This document shows positions 53,722-63,598 of a stretch of 64,000 bases of DNA, one piece after another (within the stretch, counting starts at the first letter, position 1; each line of letters opens with the position of its first letter). A program made the translations under genes and the position numbers. The stretch is from Arthrobacter sp. AZCC_0090 (lineage in GTDB: Bacteria > Actinomycetota > Actinomycetes > Actinomycetales > Micrococcaceae). The DNA lies in NCBI RefSeq assembly GCF_014207375.1, contig NZ_JACHEE010000004.1, positions 248,001 through 312,000 on the forward strand, written 5' to 3'. The notes beneath the pieces were generated by a model, which ran no database searches, had not been told where the DNA came from, and saw nothing but the letters and a program-made list of their open reading frames with translations.

Positions 53722-55203
53722 CTAAACTGCTGCGTTGTTCGGCACTGACCCGGCTAGCGGAGCTACTGCCTCCGAGCCGAGTTCCGTCGGGTAGACCATC
53801 TCAGCCGGAGCGTTGGAGTTCCTCTTCCCCAGCGGGTAGAAGACAAGCGCCGTGACAACGAGTCCTACAAGCCAGGAGATATCGGCCCCGCCGAGCAACT
53901 CGGTCATCGGGCCGGTGTAGAGGGTCTGCGCCAGGAACGGGATCTGGACAACGATGCCGATCGCGTAGCTGAACAACGCTGTCTTGTTCCAACGCCCGTA
54001 GCGGCCGTTCACGTCGTAGAGTGCCGGAATGTCCACCTTTTCCTTCGAAACCAGGTAGTAGTCCACGAGGTTGATCGAGCTCCACGGGATGAAAACCATC
54101 AGCAAGAGCAGGACGAAGTTCTTGAAATTGGCAATGAAATCGGGCGAAGCCAGGACTGCGATGAGTACCGAGAGTCCAATGAAGCCGATCACATAGGCAA
54201 AACGAGTCCAAGATGCCACTGCCGACTTTCGAGTGAAGGCCGTGACCGAGGTAAGCATGGTCATGTAGCCGCCATAGGCGTTAAGCGTGTTGACCGTCAG
54301 TTTTCCGGTCACGATGACGAGGTAGATGACCACGGCGATCAGTCCGCCGCCGCTCAAATTCCCGAGGAAGGCGACTTGGCCATCCAGGAACCTCGCACCC
54401 TTAGGCAAGGCGAGGGCAGCGAAGAGCGCGCCGAGGGTCATGGACCACTGAGAACCAAGCACCGTGCCGAGGTATGCCGACATGAAGGTCTTGCGCGCAG
54501 GAGTGTTGGCGGGCAGGTACCGGGAGTAATCGGCCACGTACGGACCGTACGTCAGCTGCCAGCCAGCGCCAAGCGAAATGGCGAGCAGGAACGTAGGAAA
54601 CTCGAAACCGCCAGCTCCCAGGAGTGCGCCGACGTCCTGGGTGACCAACAACCTGATGCCCAGGTAGGTGAAGCCAAGGACACCCACCACAGTCGCAATA
54701 CGGCCCAACATGTGGATGTATTTGTAACCCAGGGTCGCCACGATGATGGTCAGCACCCCGAAGACGATCATGCCCACGGCCGGGGTGCCTGTATGGAGGA
54801 TGAGGCTGATGGCCTGTCCGGAAAGGACGGTACCGGTTGCAGCGAAGCCGAGGTACATCACGACCACCAGCACCAAGGGAATCACCGCACCGAAGATTCC
54901 GAACTGTGCCCGGCTGGAAATCATCTGTGGCAAGCCGAGCTTCGGACCCTGGGCCGCGTGAAGCGCCATCACCGCGCCCCCCAAAAGGTTTCCGATCAAG
55001 AGACCGATGATCGCCCACAGGGCATCAGCGCCGAAGACCACCGCCAGCGCGCCGTCGACAATGGCGGTGATCTGCATGTTCGCCCCGAACCAGAGCGTGA
55101 ACTGCTGGACCGGCGAACCATGCCGCTCGTTCCCCGGGACAAAATCAATGGAGCGGCGCTCAACGCGCGGCCCGCCTGTTCCCGTGTTTCCTGTGGCCTG
55201 CAT
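53722..55203 (-). CDS. NCS1-family purine/pyrimidine/hydantoin/allantoin permease (copy 1)
   Basis: The 493-residue symporter has about twelve helices, the NCS1 opening RSIDFVPGNERHGSPVQQF, LWFGANMQITAIVDGALAV, a DYYLVSKEKVDIPALYD segment near helix 10, and a GWQLTYGPYVADYSRYLP motif that lines the substrate path. It takes up cytosine, purines, allantoin or hydantoins; which one is not visible. It is converged on by the IclR gene, and the identical IclR operator lies 100 bases before its start. It is a paralogue of the permease at 59332-60783. Confidence 0.93.
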   Translation of the reverse strand: MQATGNTGTGGPRVERRSIDFVPGNERHGSPVQQFTLWFGANMQITAIVDGALAVVFGADALWAIIGLLIGNLLGGAVMALHAAQGPKLGLPQMISSRAQFGIFGAVIPLVLVVVMYLGFAATGTVLSGQAISLILHTGTPAVGMIVFGVLTIIVATLGYKYIHMLGRIATVVGVLGFTYLGIRLLVTQDVGALLGAGGFEFPTFLLAISLGAGWQLTYGPYVADYSRYLPANTPARKTFMSAYLGTVLGSQWSMTLGALFAALALPKGARFLDGQVAFLGNLSGGGLIAVVIYLVIVTGKLTVNTLNAYGGYMTMLTSVTAFTRKSAVASWTRFAYVIGFIGLSVLIAVLASPDFIANFKNFVLLLLMVFIPWSSINLVDYYLVSKEKVDIPALYDVNGRYGRWNKTALFSYAIGIVVQIPFLAQTLYTGPMTELLGGADISWLVGLVVTALVFYPLGKRNSNAPAEMVYPTELGSEAVAPLAGSVPNNAAV

Positions 55204-55302
55204 GCCTGTTCCTTACTTTGACAACCGAAGTCCGATGTCCCCAACTGAGAATCAATCAGAGCATGCGAAGTGACGGCTATCACCGAAAGGCAGCCATATT
55301 TA

Positions 55303-55318
55303 GTCCGATATACCGGAC
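55303..55318 (-). promoter_or_regulatory. IclR operator, copy 2 (before the NCS1 gene)
   Basis: This is GTCCGATATACCGGAC, identical over 16 bases to the copy at 52699-52714 and extended here to a 20-bp palindrome-like site, TAGTCCGATATACCGGACTA. It stands 100 bases before the permease start and next to the end of the GntR gene. It ties the permease to the IclR regulator. Confidence 0.8.
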
Positions 55319-55338
55319 TATAGGGCGAGAGTTGTGAT

Positions 55339-56100
55339 TTACCCCATTTGGTTGCCGGTACCGCTGGCCAGGCCCATGAACATCGTCTTGTGCAGCACGT
55401 CCACATGCCGCCGTGACACCTCGACGGCGCCGCGATCGTCCCGTGCGCGCAGCGCGTTCACGAGCGCAATGTGGTCTTGGTTGGATTTGTGCAGAAGCTC
55501 GATCGGGTACGGGATGAAGTAGGCATAGAGTTCCGCCAATGTCTCGTTGTAAGCGTCCACTGCCGGGCCTAATCCCGAGGACTCCGCGACTAGTTGGTGA
55601 AACCGCTCGTCGGCCTGGTGATACTCGGACCAGTTGGTCGATCCAGCCATCTCTTGGGTGAGCCGCTCCAGCTCATCGAGTTGCTCGGCAGAGGCATTGG
55701 CCACGGCAAAGTGCGTCACCGCGCATTCGAACAGCAGCCGCCGGTCCACCAGCCTGTTCACCGCGTGGGATTCGGCGGGCGACGCAGCAAGCTCCTCGAG
55801 CACGTTCCGCGGTGGCTCGTCAGCGACAAACGTTCCGCCACCTCGTCCGCGGCGGCGGACCACTACGCCCTGATCGGCCAGGCTTGCCAAGGCCCTACGG
55901 GCAGTGATCGGACTGACCGAGAGACCCAGCGCGACGTCCTGCTGGTCAGGCAATCGCTCCCCCGGCTGGAGCAGTCCCAGCGATATGGCCATGCCGATCC
56001 GCAGCCGCACGGCGTCGATCGCGCTCCTCCGGTCGATACCGAGCAAAGGGGCGGCATCGATGGGTGAGTCGCCGGTAGTGTCCTCAAGCTGACGGGTCAT
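55339..56100 (-). CDS. GntR-family regulator, FCD (FadR) subgroup
   Basis: The 253-residue regulator has an N-terminal winged helix (AIDAVRLRIGMAISLGLLQP, LSVSPITARRALASLADQGVVVRR) and an all-helical FCD effector domain with the metal-binding pattern in FECAVTHFAVANAS, HQADERFHQLVAESSGLGP and LRARDDRGAVEVSRRHVDVL. It is divergent from the first nitrilase gene. A palindromic site, GATCATTATGATC, is between them. It likely controls the nitrilase-APC-nitrilase-NCS1 run. Confidence 0.93.
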   Translation of the reverse strand: MTRQLEDTTGDSPIDAAPLLGIDRRSAIDAVRLRIGMAISLGLLQPGERLPDQQDVALGLSVSPITARRALASLADQGVVVRRRGRGGGTFVADEPPRNVLEELAASPAESHAVNRLVDRRLLFECAVTHFAVANASAEQLDELERLTQEMAGSTNWSEYHQADERFHQLVAESSGLGPAVDAYNETLAELYAYFIPYPIELLHKSNQDHIALVNALRARDDRGAVEVSRRHVDVLHKTMFMGLASGTGNQMG

Positions 56101-56141
56101 ATCCGCTACTTTACGGGGCAAAATCCACCTTTCATTTATTT

Positions 56142-56154
56142 GATCATTATGATC
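56142..56154. promoter_or_regulatory. candidate GntR operator
   Basis: GATCAT-T-ATGATC is a perfect 13-bp palindrome in the divergent spacer, 42 bases before the GntR start and 40 before the nitrilase. The surrounding 30 bases are AT-rich. Size and position are those of a FadR-type operator. Confidence 0.65.
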
Positions 56155-56193
56155 TAATATGAGGCGAGTCACAACGACAACGTGGAGAAAACA

Positions 56194-57072
56194 GTGCAAC
56201 GCATCCTTCCCCTCATCGCCGCTCAAGCGCCGCCCCGACTGATCGGCGAGCCGATCCAGGCGTTCGCAGACGAGGTCGCCGCCGCCGTCGCGATCCAACC
56301 GCAAAGCAAACTTGTGGTCTTCCCGGAGCTGCACCTCTTCGGGGACACCTACCCGGATCAGCAGCGCACTGAAGTGTTGCAGGACTCTGCCGAACCGCTG
56401 GACGGTCCGCGGGTCAACGAGTTGCGACAGCTCGCGGCGGATTTGGGTATCTGGCTGGTTCCGGGCAGCGTCTGCGAGCGCGGCCCCGAGGGGCAATTGT
56501 TCAACACCCAGTTGGTCCTCTCCCCTGCCGGAGAGCTTGCGGGCTACTACCGCAAGGTCTTCCCTTGGCGCCCCTTTGAGCCCTACGACCCCGGCGATCG
56601 ATTCACGACAGTTGACCTGGAAGGGATCGGAAGGGTGGGCCTGAACATTTGCTACGACGCCTGGTTCCCCGAGGTAAGCCGCCAGCTGGCGTGGATGGGC
56701 GCCGAAGTCATCCTCAACGTCGTGAAAACCACGACGCCGGACCGCAAGCAGGAACTCGTCCTCGCCAAGGCGAACGCAATTGTGAACCAGGTCTTCATGG
56801 TCAGCGTCAATTGCGCTGGCCCCACCGGCAAAGGCCTGAGCCTGATTGTGGACCCCGAGGGAAACACCATAGCCGAGGCCACCGACGACGCCCCGACCCT
56901 GCTCGCCGCGGAACTGGACCTTTCCGCCGTCGAGCATGTCCGCACTCACGGAACCGAAAACCTCAACCGTCCCTGGTCCCAATTCCGCCCCGGCGAGCCG
57001 GCCATCGACCTGCCCATCTACCAAGGCCGCATCGACCCGGCCACTTGGACCCCACGGTCCTCCAACTCCTAA
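56194..57072 (+). CDS. nitrilase-superfamily amidohydrolase, copy 1
   Basis: The 292-residue enzyme hydrolyses a carbon-nitrogen bond with the Glu-Lys-Cys triad: Glu45 in VVFPELHLF, Lys121 in GYYRKVFPWRP and Cys153 in LNICYDAWFPE. The ordering and the length match aliphatic amidase/N-carbamoylase branches, but the substrate is unknown. The GTG at 56194 is preferred because GGAG lies eight bases before it; another GTG 12 bases upstream lacks such a site. It is the first gene of the plus-strand run controlled by the GntR gene. Confidence 0.92.
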   Translation: MQRILPLIAAQAPPRLIGEPIQAFADEVAAAVAIQPQSKLVVFPELHLFGDTYPDQQRTEVLQDSAEPLDGPRVNELRQLAADLGIWLVPGSVCERGPEGQLFNTQLVLSPAGELAGYYRKVFPWRPFEPYDPGDRFTTVDLEGIGRVGLNICYDAWFPEVSRQLAWMGAEVILNVVKTTTPDRKQELVLAKANAIVNQVFMVSVNCAGPTGKGLSLIVDPEGNTIAEATDDAPTLLAAELDLSAVEHVRTHGTENLNRPWSQFRPGEPAIDLPIYQGRIDPATWTPRSSNS

Positions 57073-57082
57073 GGAACCATCG

Positions 57083-58432
57083 GTGACAACACAACCGAGC
57101 CTCACGCGCGCCCTGAAACTGCCCTCGCTGGTCCTGTTCGGGCTCGCCTACCTGACCCCACTCATCGTGCTGGCAATCTTCGGAGTGATCGCCGAAACTA
57201 CCGGGGGCGCATCGCCGTCGGCCTATCTGGTGGCCATGGTAGCCATGCTCTTCACTGCACAAAGCTATGGACGCATGGCTGTTGCCTATCCGGTGGCCGG
57301 CTCCGCGTATACCTATATCCGGCGCTCCATCGATTCCCGGATCGGATTCCTGGCCGGTTGGGCTGTCCTGCTGGACTACCTGTTCCTGCCGATGGTCATC
57401 TGGCTGATCGGCGGCTCCTACCTCACCGCCCAGTTCCCTGACATCCCCATTGGGGTCTGGATTGTCGCGTTCATCGCCATCACCACGCTACTGAACGTGG
57501 TTGGCGTCAAGGCCGCGGACAAGGCCAACTATCTGCTGATGGCGTTCCAGCTTCTGGTGATCGTCCTTTTCGTTGCCCTCTCCGTTGGAAACTTGCTCTC
57601 CACGTCCGGAGCGAGCGCCCTGGTCAGCACCGCTCCCTTCTTCAACGACACCTCGAGCTTCGACAAGATCACCGCGGGAGCGGCAATCGCTGCGTACTCG
57701 TTTCTCGGCTTTGACGCCGTATCCACGCTCACCGAGGAAACCCTCGAGCCTAAGAAGACCGTCCCGAAAGCAATCATGCTGGCGGCACTCATCGGAGGCG
57801 CGATCTTCGTCGTCGTGTCCTACACGACCCAGCTGATCCACCCCGGCGGAGTGTTCGACGATTCGGCGTCGGCGGCGTCGGACATAGCCCTGAAGATCGG
57901 TGGGCAATTCTTCGGCGCAGTGTTCCTGGCGGGACTCGTGGTGTCCCAGTTTGCCTCCGGGCTCGCGGCACAGGCCAGCGCCTCACGCCTGCTCTACGCC
58001 ATGGGCCGGGATTCTGTCCTGCCCAAGAAGATCTTCGGAGCGCTGAATAGGTCCTTCCACACGCCCGTATTCAACCTGGTCATTACCGGCGCAGTGGGAC
58101 TCGTCGCCATGTTCTTGGACGTCGCCACGTCCACGTCGTTCATCAACTTCGGTGCGTTTACGGCCTTCACCCTGGTCAATATCTCCGTCATTGCCTACTA
58201 CGTGCGCCAGCGACGCTCAGGGCACCGGCTCAACCTATTGTTCTATGTGGTCATGCCGGCGGTGGGAGCCATCATCGACGGGTTCCTGCTCTCCCAGCTG
58301 GATTCGAATGCCATCACGCTTGGGCTGATCTGGCTCTGCGTCGGCGTCGTGGTACTCGGCATCATCACCAAAGGGTTCCGGAAGGCACCACCGGAGATGG
58401 TGATGGAGGAAAAAGAAGCTGCCCTGGTGTGA
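57083..58432 (+). CDS. APC-family amino acid/amine permease
   Basis: The 449-residue permease has about twelve helices, the APC helix-1 substrate motif LYLTPLIVLAIFG-like (GLAYLTPLIVLAIFGVIAE), and the SFLGFDAVSTLTEETLEPKKTVPKA loop typical of the YjeH/LAT branch. Substrates are amino acids, amines or related nitrogen compounds. The GTG follows the AAGGAA ribosome site, ten bases after the nitrilase stop. It probably imports the compound that one of the nitrilases hydrolyses. Confidence 0.93.
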   Translation: MTTQPSLTRALKLPSLVLFGLAYLTPLIVLAIFGVIAETTGGASPSAYLVAMVAMLFTAQSYGRMAVAYPVAGSAYTYIRRSIDSRIGFLAGWAVLLDYLFLPMVIWLIGGSYLTAQFPDIPIGVWIVAFIAITTLLNVVGVKAADKANYLLMAFQLLVIVLFVALSVGNLLSTSGASALVSTAPFFNDTSSFDKITAGAAIAAYSFLGFDAVSTLTEETLEPKKTVPKAIMLAALIGGAIFVVVSYTTQLIHPGGVFDDSASAASDIALKIGGQFFGAVFLAGLVVSQFASGLAAQASASRLLYAMGRDSVLPKKIFGALNRSFHTPVFNLVITGAVGLVAMFLDVATSTSFINFGAFTAFTLVNISVIAYYVRQRRSGHRLNLLFYVVMPAVGAIIDGFLLSQLDSNAITLGLIWLCVGVVVLGIITKGFRKAPPEMVMEEKEAALV

Positions 58433-58460
58433 TGGCTGATCAACGAGAGATTGGACTGCA

Positions 58461-59261
58461 GTGCGCATCACCCTAGCCCAGATCGATTCCGGCACGGACG
58501 TCGGCCGCAACCTCGCCCTCATCGAGGACTACTGCGCCCGAGCCGCCCAGGAGGGGTCTGACCTCATCGTGTTCCCGGAGTACTCGACGTACGAGAAAAG
58601 CCGGGTGGACCAGAGCTTCGTGGACATGGCCGAACCCCTTGACGGCCCGGTGGCCGCCAAGCTCCACGCGACGGCGGCACGTTACGGGATCACCGTCGTC
58701 GCGGGCCTTCTCGAAGCGTCAGAGGAACAGGACGCTTTCGAGGAACGACGCCGGGCCTTCAACACGCTGGTGGCCATTGGTCCGGACGGTTCCCGCCTAG
58801 CCAGCTACCGGAAAATCCATCTTTTTGACTGCCAGGGATTCCGTGAGTCGGAGTACATCAAACCTGCCCCGGAACCAGTGCCTGCCACTTTTTCCTGCGG
58901 CGGCATGACCTTCGGGTTGATGACCTGCTACGACCTGCGCTTTCCTGAGCTTGCACGCATCTTGGCCGAGGCTGGGGCCCAGTCGCTCCTCGTCTGTTCC
59001 TCCTGGGTTCCCGGTACTGGCAAGTCCGAGCAATGGGCCACCCTGGCAAAGGCCCGGGGCATTGAGAACGGAATGTACGTGGCGGCTGTCTCCCAAACTC
59101 CGCCTGTGTCCATCGGCTACAGCATGCTCATCGATCCGCTGGGCACCGTGGTGCACAGCCTCGGCACCGAGCCGAGCATCGCAACGCTGGATCTCTCACC
59201 ACATGCAGTTCAGGAGGCCCGGGAGCATTTCCCCACGCTGAGGCATCACCGGCTCCTCTGA
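58461..59261 (+). CDS. nitrilase-superfamily amidohydrolase, copy 2
   Basis: The 266-residue enzyme has the triad Glu40 (IVFPEYST), Lys118 (SYRKIHLFD) and Cys156 (MTCYDLRFPE). The YRKIHLFD and TCYDLRFPE motifs are closer to the Nit2/omega-amidase and deaminated-glutathione amidase branch than copy 1 is, so the two probably do different steps. The ATG follows GAGAGATTGGACTGCA without a strong ribosome site. It is 28 bases after the APC permease. Confidence 0.92.
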   Translation: MRITLAQIDSGTDVGRNLALIEDYCARAAQEGSDLIVFPEYSTYEKSRVDQSFVDMAEPLDGPVAAKLHATAARYGITVVAGLLEASEEQDAFEERRRAFNTLVAIGPDGSRLASYRKIHLFDCQGFRESEYIKPAPEPVPATFSCGGMTFGLMTCYDLRFPELARILAEAGAQSLLVCSSWVPGTGKSEQWATLAKARGIENGMYVAAVSQTPPVSIGYSMLIDPLGTVVHSLGTEPSIATLDLSPHAVQEAREHFPTLRHHRLL

Positions 59262-59331
59262 TATCGACCTGCTGCCAACTCTGTGCTAAACCAAAGTGCG
59301 AGATGCACTCACGCATCGAAGGAGAAATGCC

Positions 59332-60783
59332 ATGAGCACAACGACGGATAAGGGATCGGGCCGCGGGCTGGAGATCCGCTCGATCGACTACGTTCCCCTG
59401 AATGAACGGCACGGCAAGGTCTCCCACATCGGACCGCTATGGTTCGTCAGCAACGCCCAGATAGCTACCTTGGCCGTGGGGTTGATCAGCATCACCACGG
59501 GGGGCAACCTGATCTGGTCGCTTCTCGCGATCGCCATCGGCGTCCTCGTCGGCACACTGTTCATGGCCGCGCACTCCTCCCAGGGTCCCCAGCTCGGCCT
59601 GCCCCAGATGATCCAGTCCCGGCCGCAATTCGGCTATATCGGCGCCCTGCTAGTTTGGCTCTTTGCCTATCTTCAGTACGCGGGATTCAACATCTTCAAC
59701 ACGATCTTGGCCGGCGAAGCCATCCAGGAATCGGTCAACGTCGGGTCCCAAACCCTCTGGTTTTGGGTGGTCACCATTGTTGCCGTTGTCATCGCACTTT
59801 TCGGCTACGACCTCATTCACGCGTTCGAGCGTTACCTGACCTACCTGACCATCATCATGCTGGCGCTACTCACGGTGGCGGCCGTCAAGCTAACCATACC
59901 CGCCGACGCATACAACCTGGCCAACTTCCATTTGGTGCCGTTCCTGGGCCAACTGGGGGTCGCCGCCGGCTACCAGATCTCCTGGGCCATCTACGTCTCG
60001 GACTACTCCCGCTACCTCCCGCCGGCAAGCGGACGGGGCACCTTCCGGTGGACGTTCTGGGGTAGCGCCCTGGGCGGTATTTGGGTGATGTTCCTGGGCG
60101 CGTACATTGGCGCTGCGGCCGGGGAGAACTTCGAGACCATCGGCTCCATCAAATCCACCGCCGACCAGCTCTTCGGCGGATTCGGTGGCATCGCCTTGTT
60201 CGTCGCCGCCCTGGGCTTGCTGTCCGTGACTGCCCTGAACATGTATGGCGGTTCCCTCACCTTGATATCGTCCATCGACAGTGTGCGGCAGATCCGGCCG
60301 ACCCTGAGGCTCCGGATCATCACAATCGCCATCACCGCGCTCATTTCCGTGGTCCTGGCGAACCTTGCTTCAAGCGACTTCCTGGCGAATTTCAACGACT
60401 TCCTGCTGCTGGTGCTGTACTTCTTCATTCCGTGGACGGCCGTTAACCTCACCGACTACTTCATTGTCCGCAAGGGCCACTACGCCATCGCCGAGATCTT
60501 CAAGCCCGACGGGATCTACCGACGCTGGGGCTGGCCCGGAATCATTTCCTACCTCGTCGGCTTTGTGGTGATGATTCCCTTCTTCTCCGCCGGGAAGCTT
60601 TTCGTCGGGTTCATCGCCCACGCCATCGACGGCGCCGACATCTCCCTGTTTATCGGACTTCCCGTGTCCGCCGGGCTGTACTGGCTGATGACCCGCCGTA
60701 TCGACGTCGACGCCGAAACGCGCTTGGCCAAGGCAGAGGCCGACGCCCTGGAGGCAGCCGCGCACGAACACATCCTGCCGTAG
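59332..60783 (+). CDS. NCS1-family permease (copy 2)
   Basis: The 483-residue symporter has about twelve helices and the same elements as copy 1: RSIDYVPLNERHGKVSHIG, LWFVSNAQIATLAVGLISI, a AGYQISWAIYVSDYSRYLPP motif and DYFIVRKGHYAIAEI. The ATG is preceded by GAAGGAGAAATGCC, a good ribosome site. It is 70 bases after nitrilase 2 and ends the run. The two NCS1 copies presumably take up related compounds. Confidence 0.92.
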   Translation: MSTTTDKGSGRGLEIRSIDYVPLNERHGKVSHIGPLWFVSNAQIATLAVGLISITTGGNLIWSLLAIAIGVLVGTLFMAAHSSQGPQLGLPQMIQSRPQFGYIGALLVWLFAYLQYAGFNIFNTILAGEAIQESVNVGSQTLWFWVVTIVAVVIALFGYDLIHAFERYLTYLTIIMLALLTVAAVKLTIPADAYNLANFHLVPFLGQLGVAAGYQISWAIYVSDYSRYLPPASGRGTFRWTFWGSALGGIWVMFLGAYIGAAAGENFETIGSIKSTADQLFGGFGGIALFVAALGLLSVTALNMYGGSLTLISSIDSVRQIRPTLRLRIITIAITALISVVLANLASSDFLANFNDFLLLVLYFFIPWTAVNLTDYFIVRKGHYAIAEIFKPDGIYRRWGWPGIISYLVGFVVMIPFFSAGKLFVGFIAHAIDGADISLFIGLPVSAGLYWLMTRRIDVDAETRLAKAEADALEAAAHEHILP

Positions 60784-60886
60784 CTGCGCTGGAAGGCGGT
60801 AACGGCGTCGGGATTCACGCGGTGGCGATGACTGCGGACGTCGATCAAACGCTTTCCCCGCGCTGGACCCATCAGCCTTGGGGTTG

Positions 60887-61371
60887 TCAGACGGGCGCAG
60901 ATACGAACACCTGCACGCGAAGGTCGGTCACACCAGAACCTGTCGGTTCCATCCATACCGGCTCCCCGCGATTGTCCATGATCAGCCATTGGCGCCGTGG
61001 CCCATCGGCCCGACGAACAGCAGGCCCGCACCCGTGGGCCCGGCAGACCAACTGGCAACGTGCGGAGCGGTTAAGGCAGTAGACACGAAGCTGCGGATCA
61101 CAGGCGACGAAGCAGTGGAAGTCGACGACGGCGACGGCGACGCTGCCGGGGTAGGTGCGGAAGCGGTGACCGAGGCCGGGACTCCGGGCAGCAAGCCGGT
61201 CTTGGCAATACCCAGCCCCGCAACGACGCCCGCGCCCGCCATCCCTGCCCCTGAGAGGAACCTTCGACGGCTCATCCTGAAGTGGGCCTCGCGCTCGTCC
61301 CGCGGGACAGTTCGGTCGCCGTTCCCAGACCCCGTATTCCGCTCCACCCCCTCAGGATAGAACCGGAACAT
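60887..61371 (-). pseudogene. truncated, frameshifted arylsulfotransferase (Tat-exported)
   Basis: The frame opens with a twin-arginine signal, MSRRRFLSGAGMAGAG (ATG 61275; another ATG at 61371). The mature start VIRSFVSTALTAPHVASW then GLLFVGPMGHGAN breaks at a stop near 60982, but one frame over the family text resumes: WLIMDNRGEPVWMEPTGSG and DLRVQVFVSAPV, then stops. Arylsulfotransferase_2 proteins begin exactly so and continue for some 400 residues. More than three quarters of the gene is gone. The frameshift and deletion point to decay. Confidence 0.7.
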
Positions 61372-61592
61372 AATGCGGGAACCGGGCAGAAGCTGCAAGT
61401 TTGCTGTAAGGGGGCGGGGCACGACGACGGTGTGTGTTGCTGGCCGGCACGGCGTCACACGGAGCAGGTTTTTGGGGCGTCGAATCGGCCGCGAGCTCAA
61501 GATTCCGGGGCCTGGGATGAGTCGGCGTGCTAGAAATGTGCGCCGCGTGACGCGGCGCGAGTCACCTCCGGCGCCGATCACCGCGGCGCCGA

Positions 61593-62297
61593 TCACCCTT
61601 GGAGGAGCTGGGTCCGCCGCAGCCACGATTCGATGTCCAGTCCGGAGTCGCGGACATGCTCGCCGCGCACGGCGAGTCCTTCGCCGATGATCGCGCCGGG
61701 GCACGATTTGGCGTAGTCCTTCTCCGTGGTTCCGAGACCGCTCATGGCGTGGGTGGTGATCGGGTGGATGGTCTTGCCGGTGAAATCGTGGCTCTCGGCG
61801 AACGTGGTCATGATCATGGGTGCCCGGACGTTCCAGATGCCGCTGTCGAGCAGCACCGTGTCGTATTGCTCGATGGACGGCAGCGGGGTCGCGATGGCCG
61901 GGCGGGCGTTCGCGTTCTGTTCCCGGACATTGCGCGCCACGGTGGCATCGTAGTTGTCGGAATAGGGCTCGGCGGGATCGATCCGGTGTGCGTCGCAGGT
62001 GATGAGTGCGCTGATCATGCCGGCCAGCACCTCAGTGTTGCCGACGTCGAGGTGGATGCGCCCGCCGTCGTAATAATTCTCCCCGGCGCGTGAGAAGCAG
62101 GAGAGCAAGACGCGCCCGCCGTTGCCGCCTGGCTCGGAAGTGGTTATCTGTGGCTTCTTTTCGTGGGAGGTCATGGTGTTGTTCGGCGCTCCTGGGGTGC
62201 AGCTTGAGGTTCCGGCGACAGCCGCCGCACCGGCCAGCCCCACGACGGCGGAGCGCAGCACGGTGCGCCGGTCGATGGCTGGCCCGTGCGGGGGCAT
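61593..62297 (-). CDS. flavodoxin, Tat-type lipoprotein
   Basis: The 234-residue protein has an N-terminal signal with [19 protein letters not shown] and a lipobox-like GTSSC, then a flavodoxin domain with [18 protein letters not shown] for FMN phosphate binding, [16 protein letters not shown], and [18 protein letters not shown]. The Ser/Thr-rich first loop is as in the flavodoxin_4 group. It lies one base after the broken aldo/keto reductase gene and appears intact itself. Confidence 0.87.
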   Translation of the reverse strand: MPPHGPAIDRRTVLRSAVVGLAGAAAVAGTSSCTPGAPNNTMTSHEKKPQITTSEPGGNGGRVLLSCFSRAGENYYDGGRIHLDVGNTEVLAGMISALITCDAHRIDPAEPYSDNYDATVARNVREQNANARPAIATPLPSIEQYDTVLLDSGIWNVRAPMIMTTFAESHDFTGKTIHPITTHAMSGLGTTEKDYAKSCPGAIIGEGLAVRGEHVRDSGLDIESWLRRTQLLQG

Positions 62298-62298
62298 G

Positions 62299-63177
<879 letters not shown>

Positions 63178-63594
63178 TTATCGGTTGGCTTGGGCGTGTG
63201 CGGCTTCGTAGTCCTGGTCGCTGACGGGTTCAAGCCACGTGGCGCTCTCCCCGTTGTCGTGTTCGACCAAGGCCATGGCACATCATGTTGTCTTTCGTAG
63301 CGCCATGCCAGTGTTCCTCGCCGGGCGGTGTGTGGTGTCCCCTGCGCGCATAAGGATCACACTGCCGTCCCGCGTGGCAACGAGACCGATGCCGTCGGTG
63401 CAGTGCAGGGTCTGGCCAAGGGGATGGGAATGCCAGTTGGTGCGGGCGCCAGGAGTGAATCGGACCATCGCCGCCACGAGACGCGAGGGAGCCTCGCCGT
63501 TGTGCAGAGGGTTAAGGTAGACCTTCCCGGTGAACCTTTCGATCGGGGCTTTGGCCGTTGGCGTGGGAGGTACGAGTTTCATCCTGACTGCCAT
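63178..63594 (-). pseudogene. cupin protein with two frameshifts
   Basis: The start is clean: a 100-residue frame with SRLVAAMVRFTPGARTNWHSHPLGQTLHCT, whose His residues bind the metal of a cupin, and GIGLVATRDGSVILMRAGD. The frame then shifts near 63335, and the family text continues as GEEHWHGATKDNMMCH, with another shift near 63270 to [16 protein letters not shown] and [13 protein letters not shown]. Joined, it is a full-length (about 138-residue) small cupin of the quinol-dioxygenase/CMD-neighbour type. It precedes the aldo/keto reductase, also broken. Confidence 0.75.
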
Positions 63595-63598
63595 TTCG

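Noticed and set aside
55339..57105. A 588-codon minus-strand open frame covering the GntR gene and the nitrilase antisense
   Set aside because: Only the last 253 codons, from 56100, look like a protein (GntR/FCD). The upstream part is antisense to nitrilase 1.
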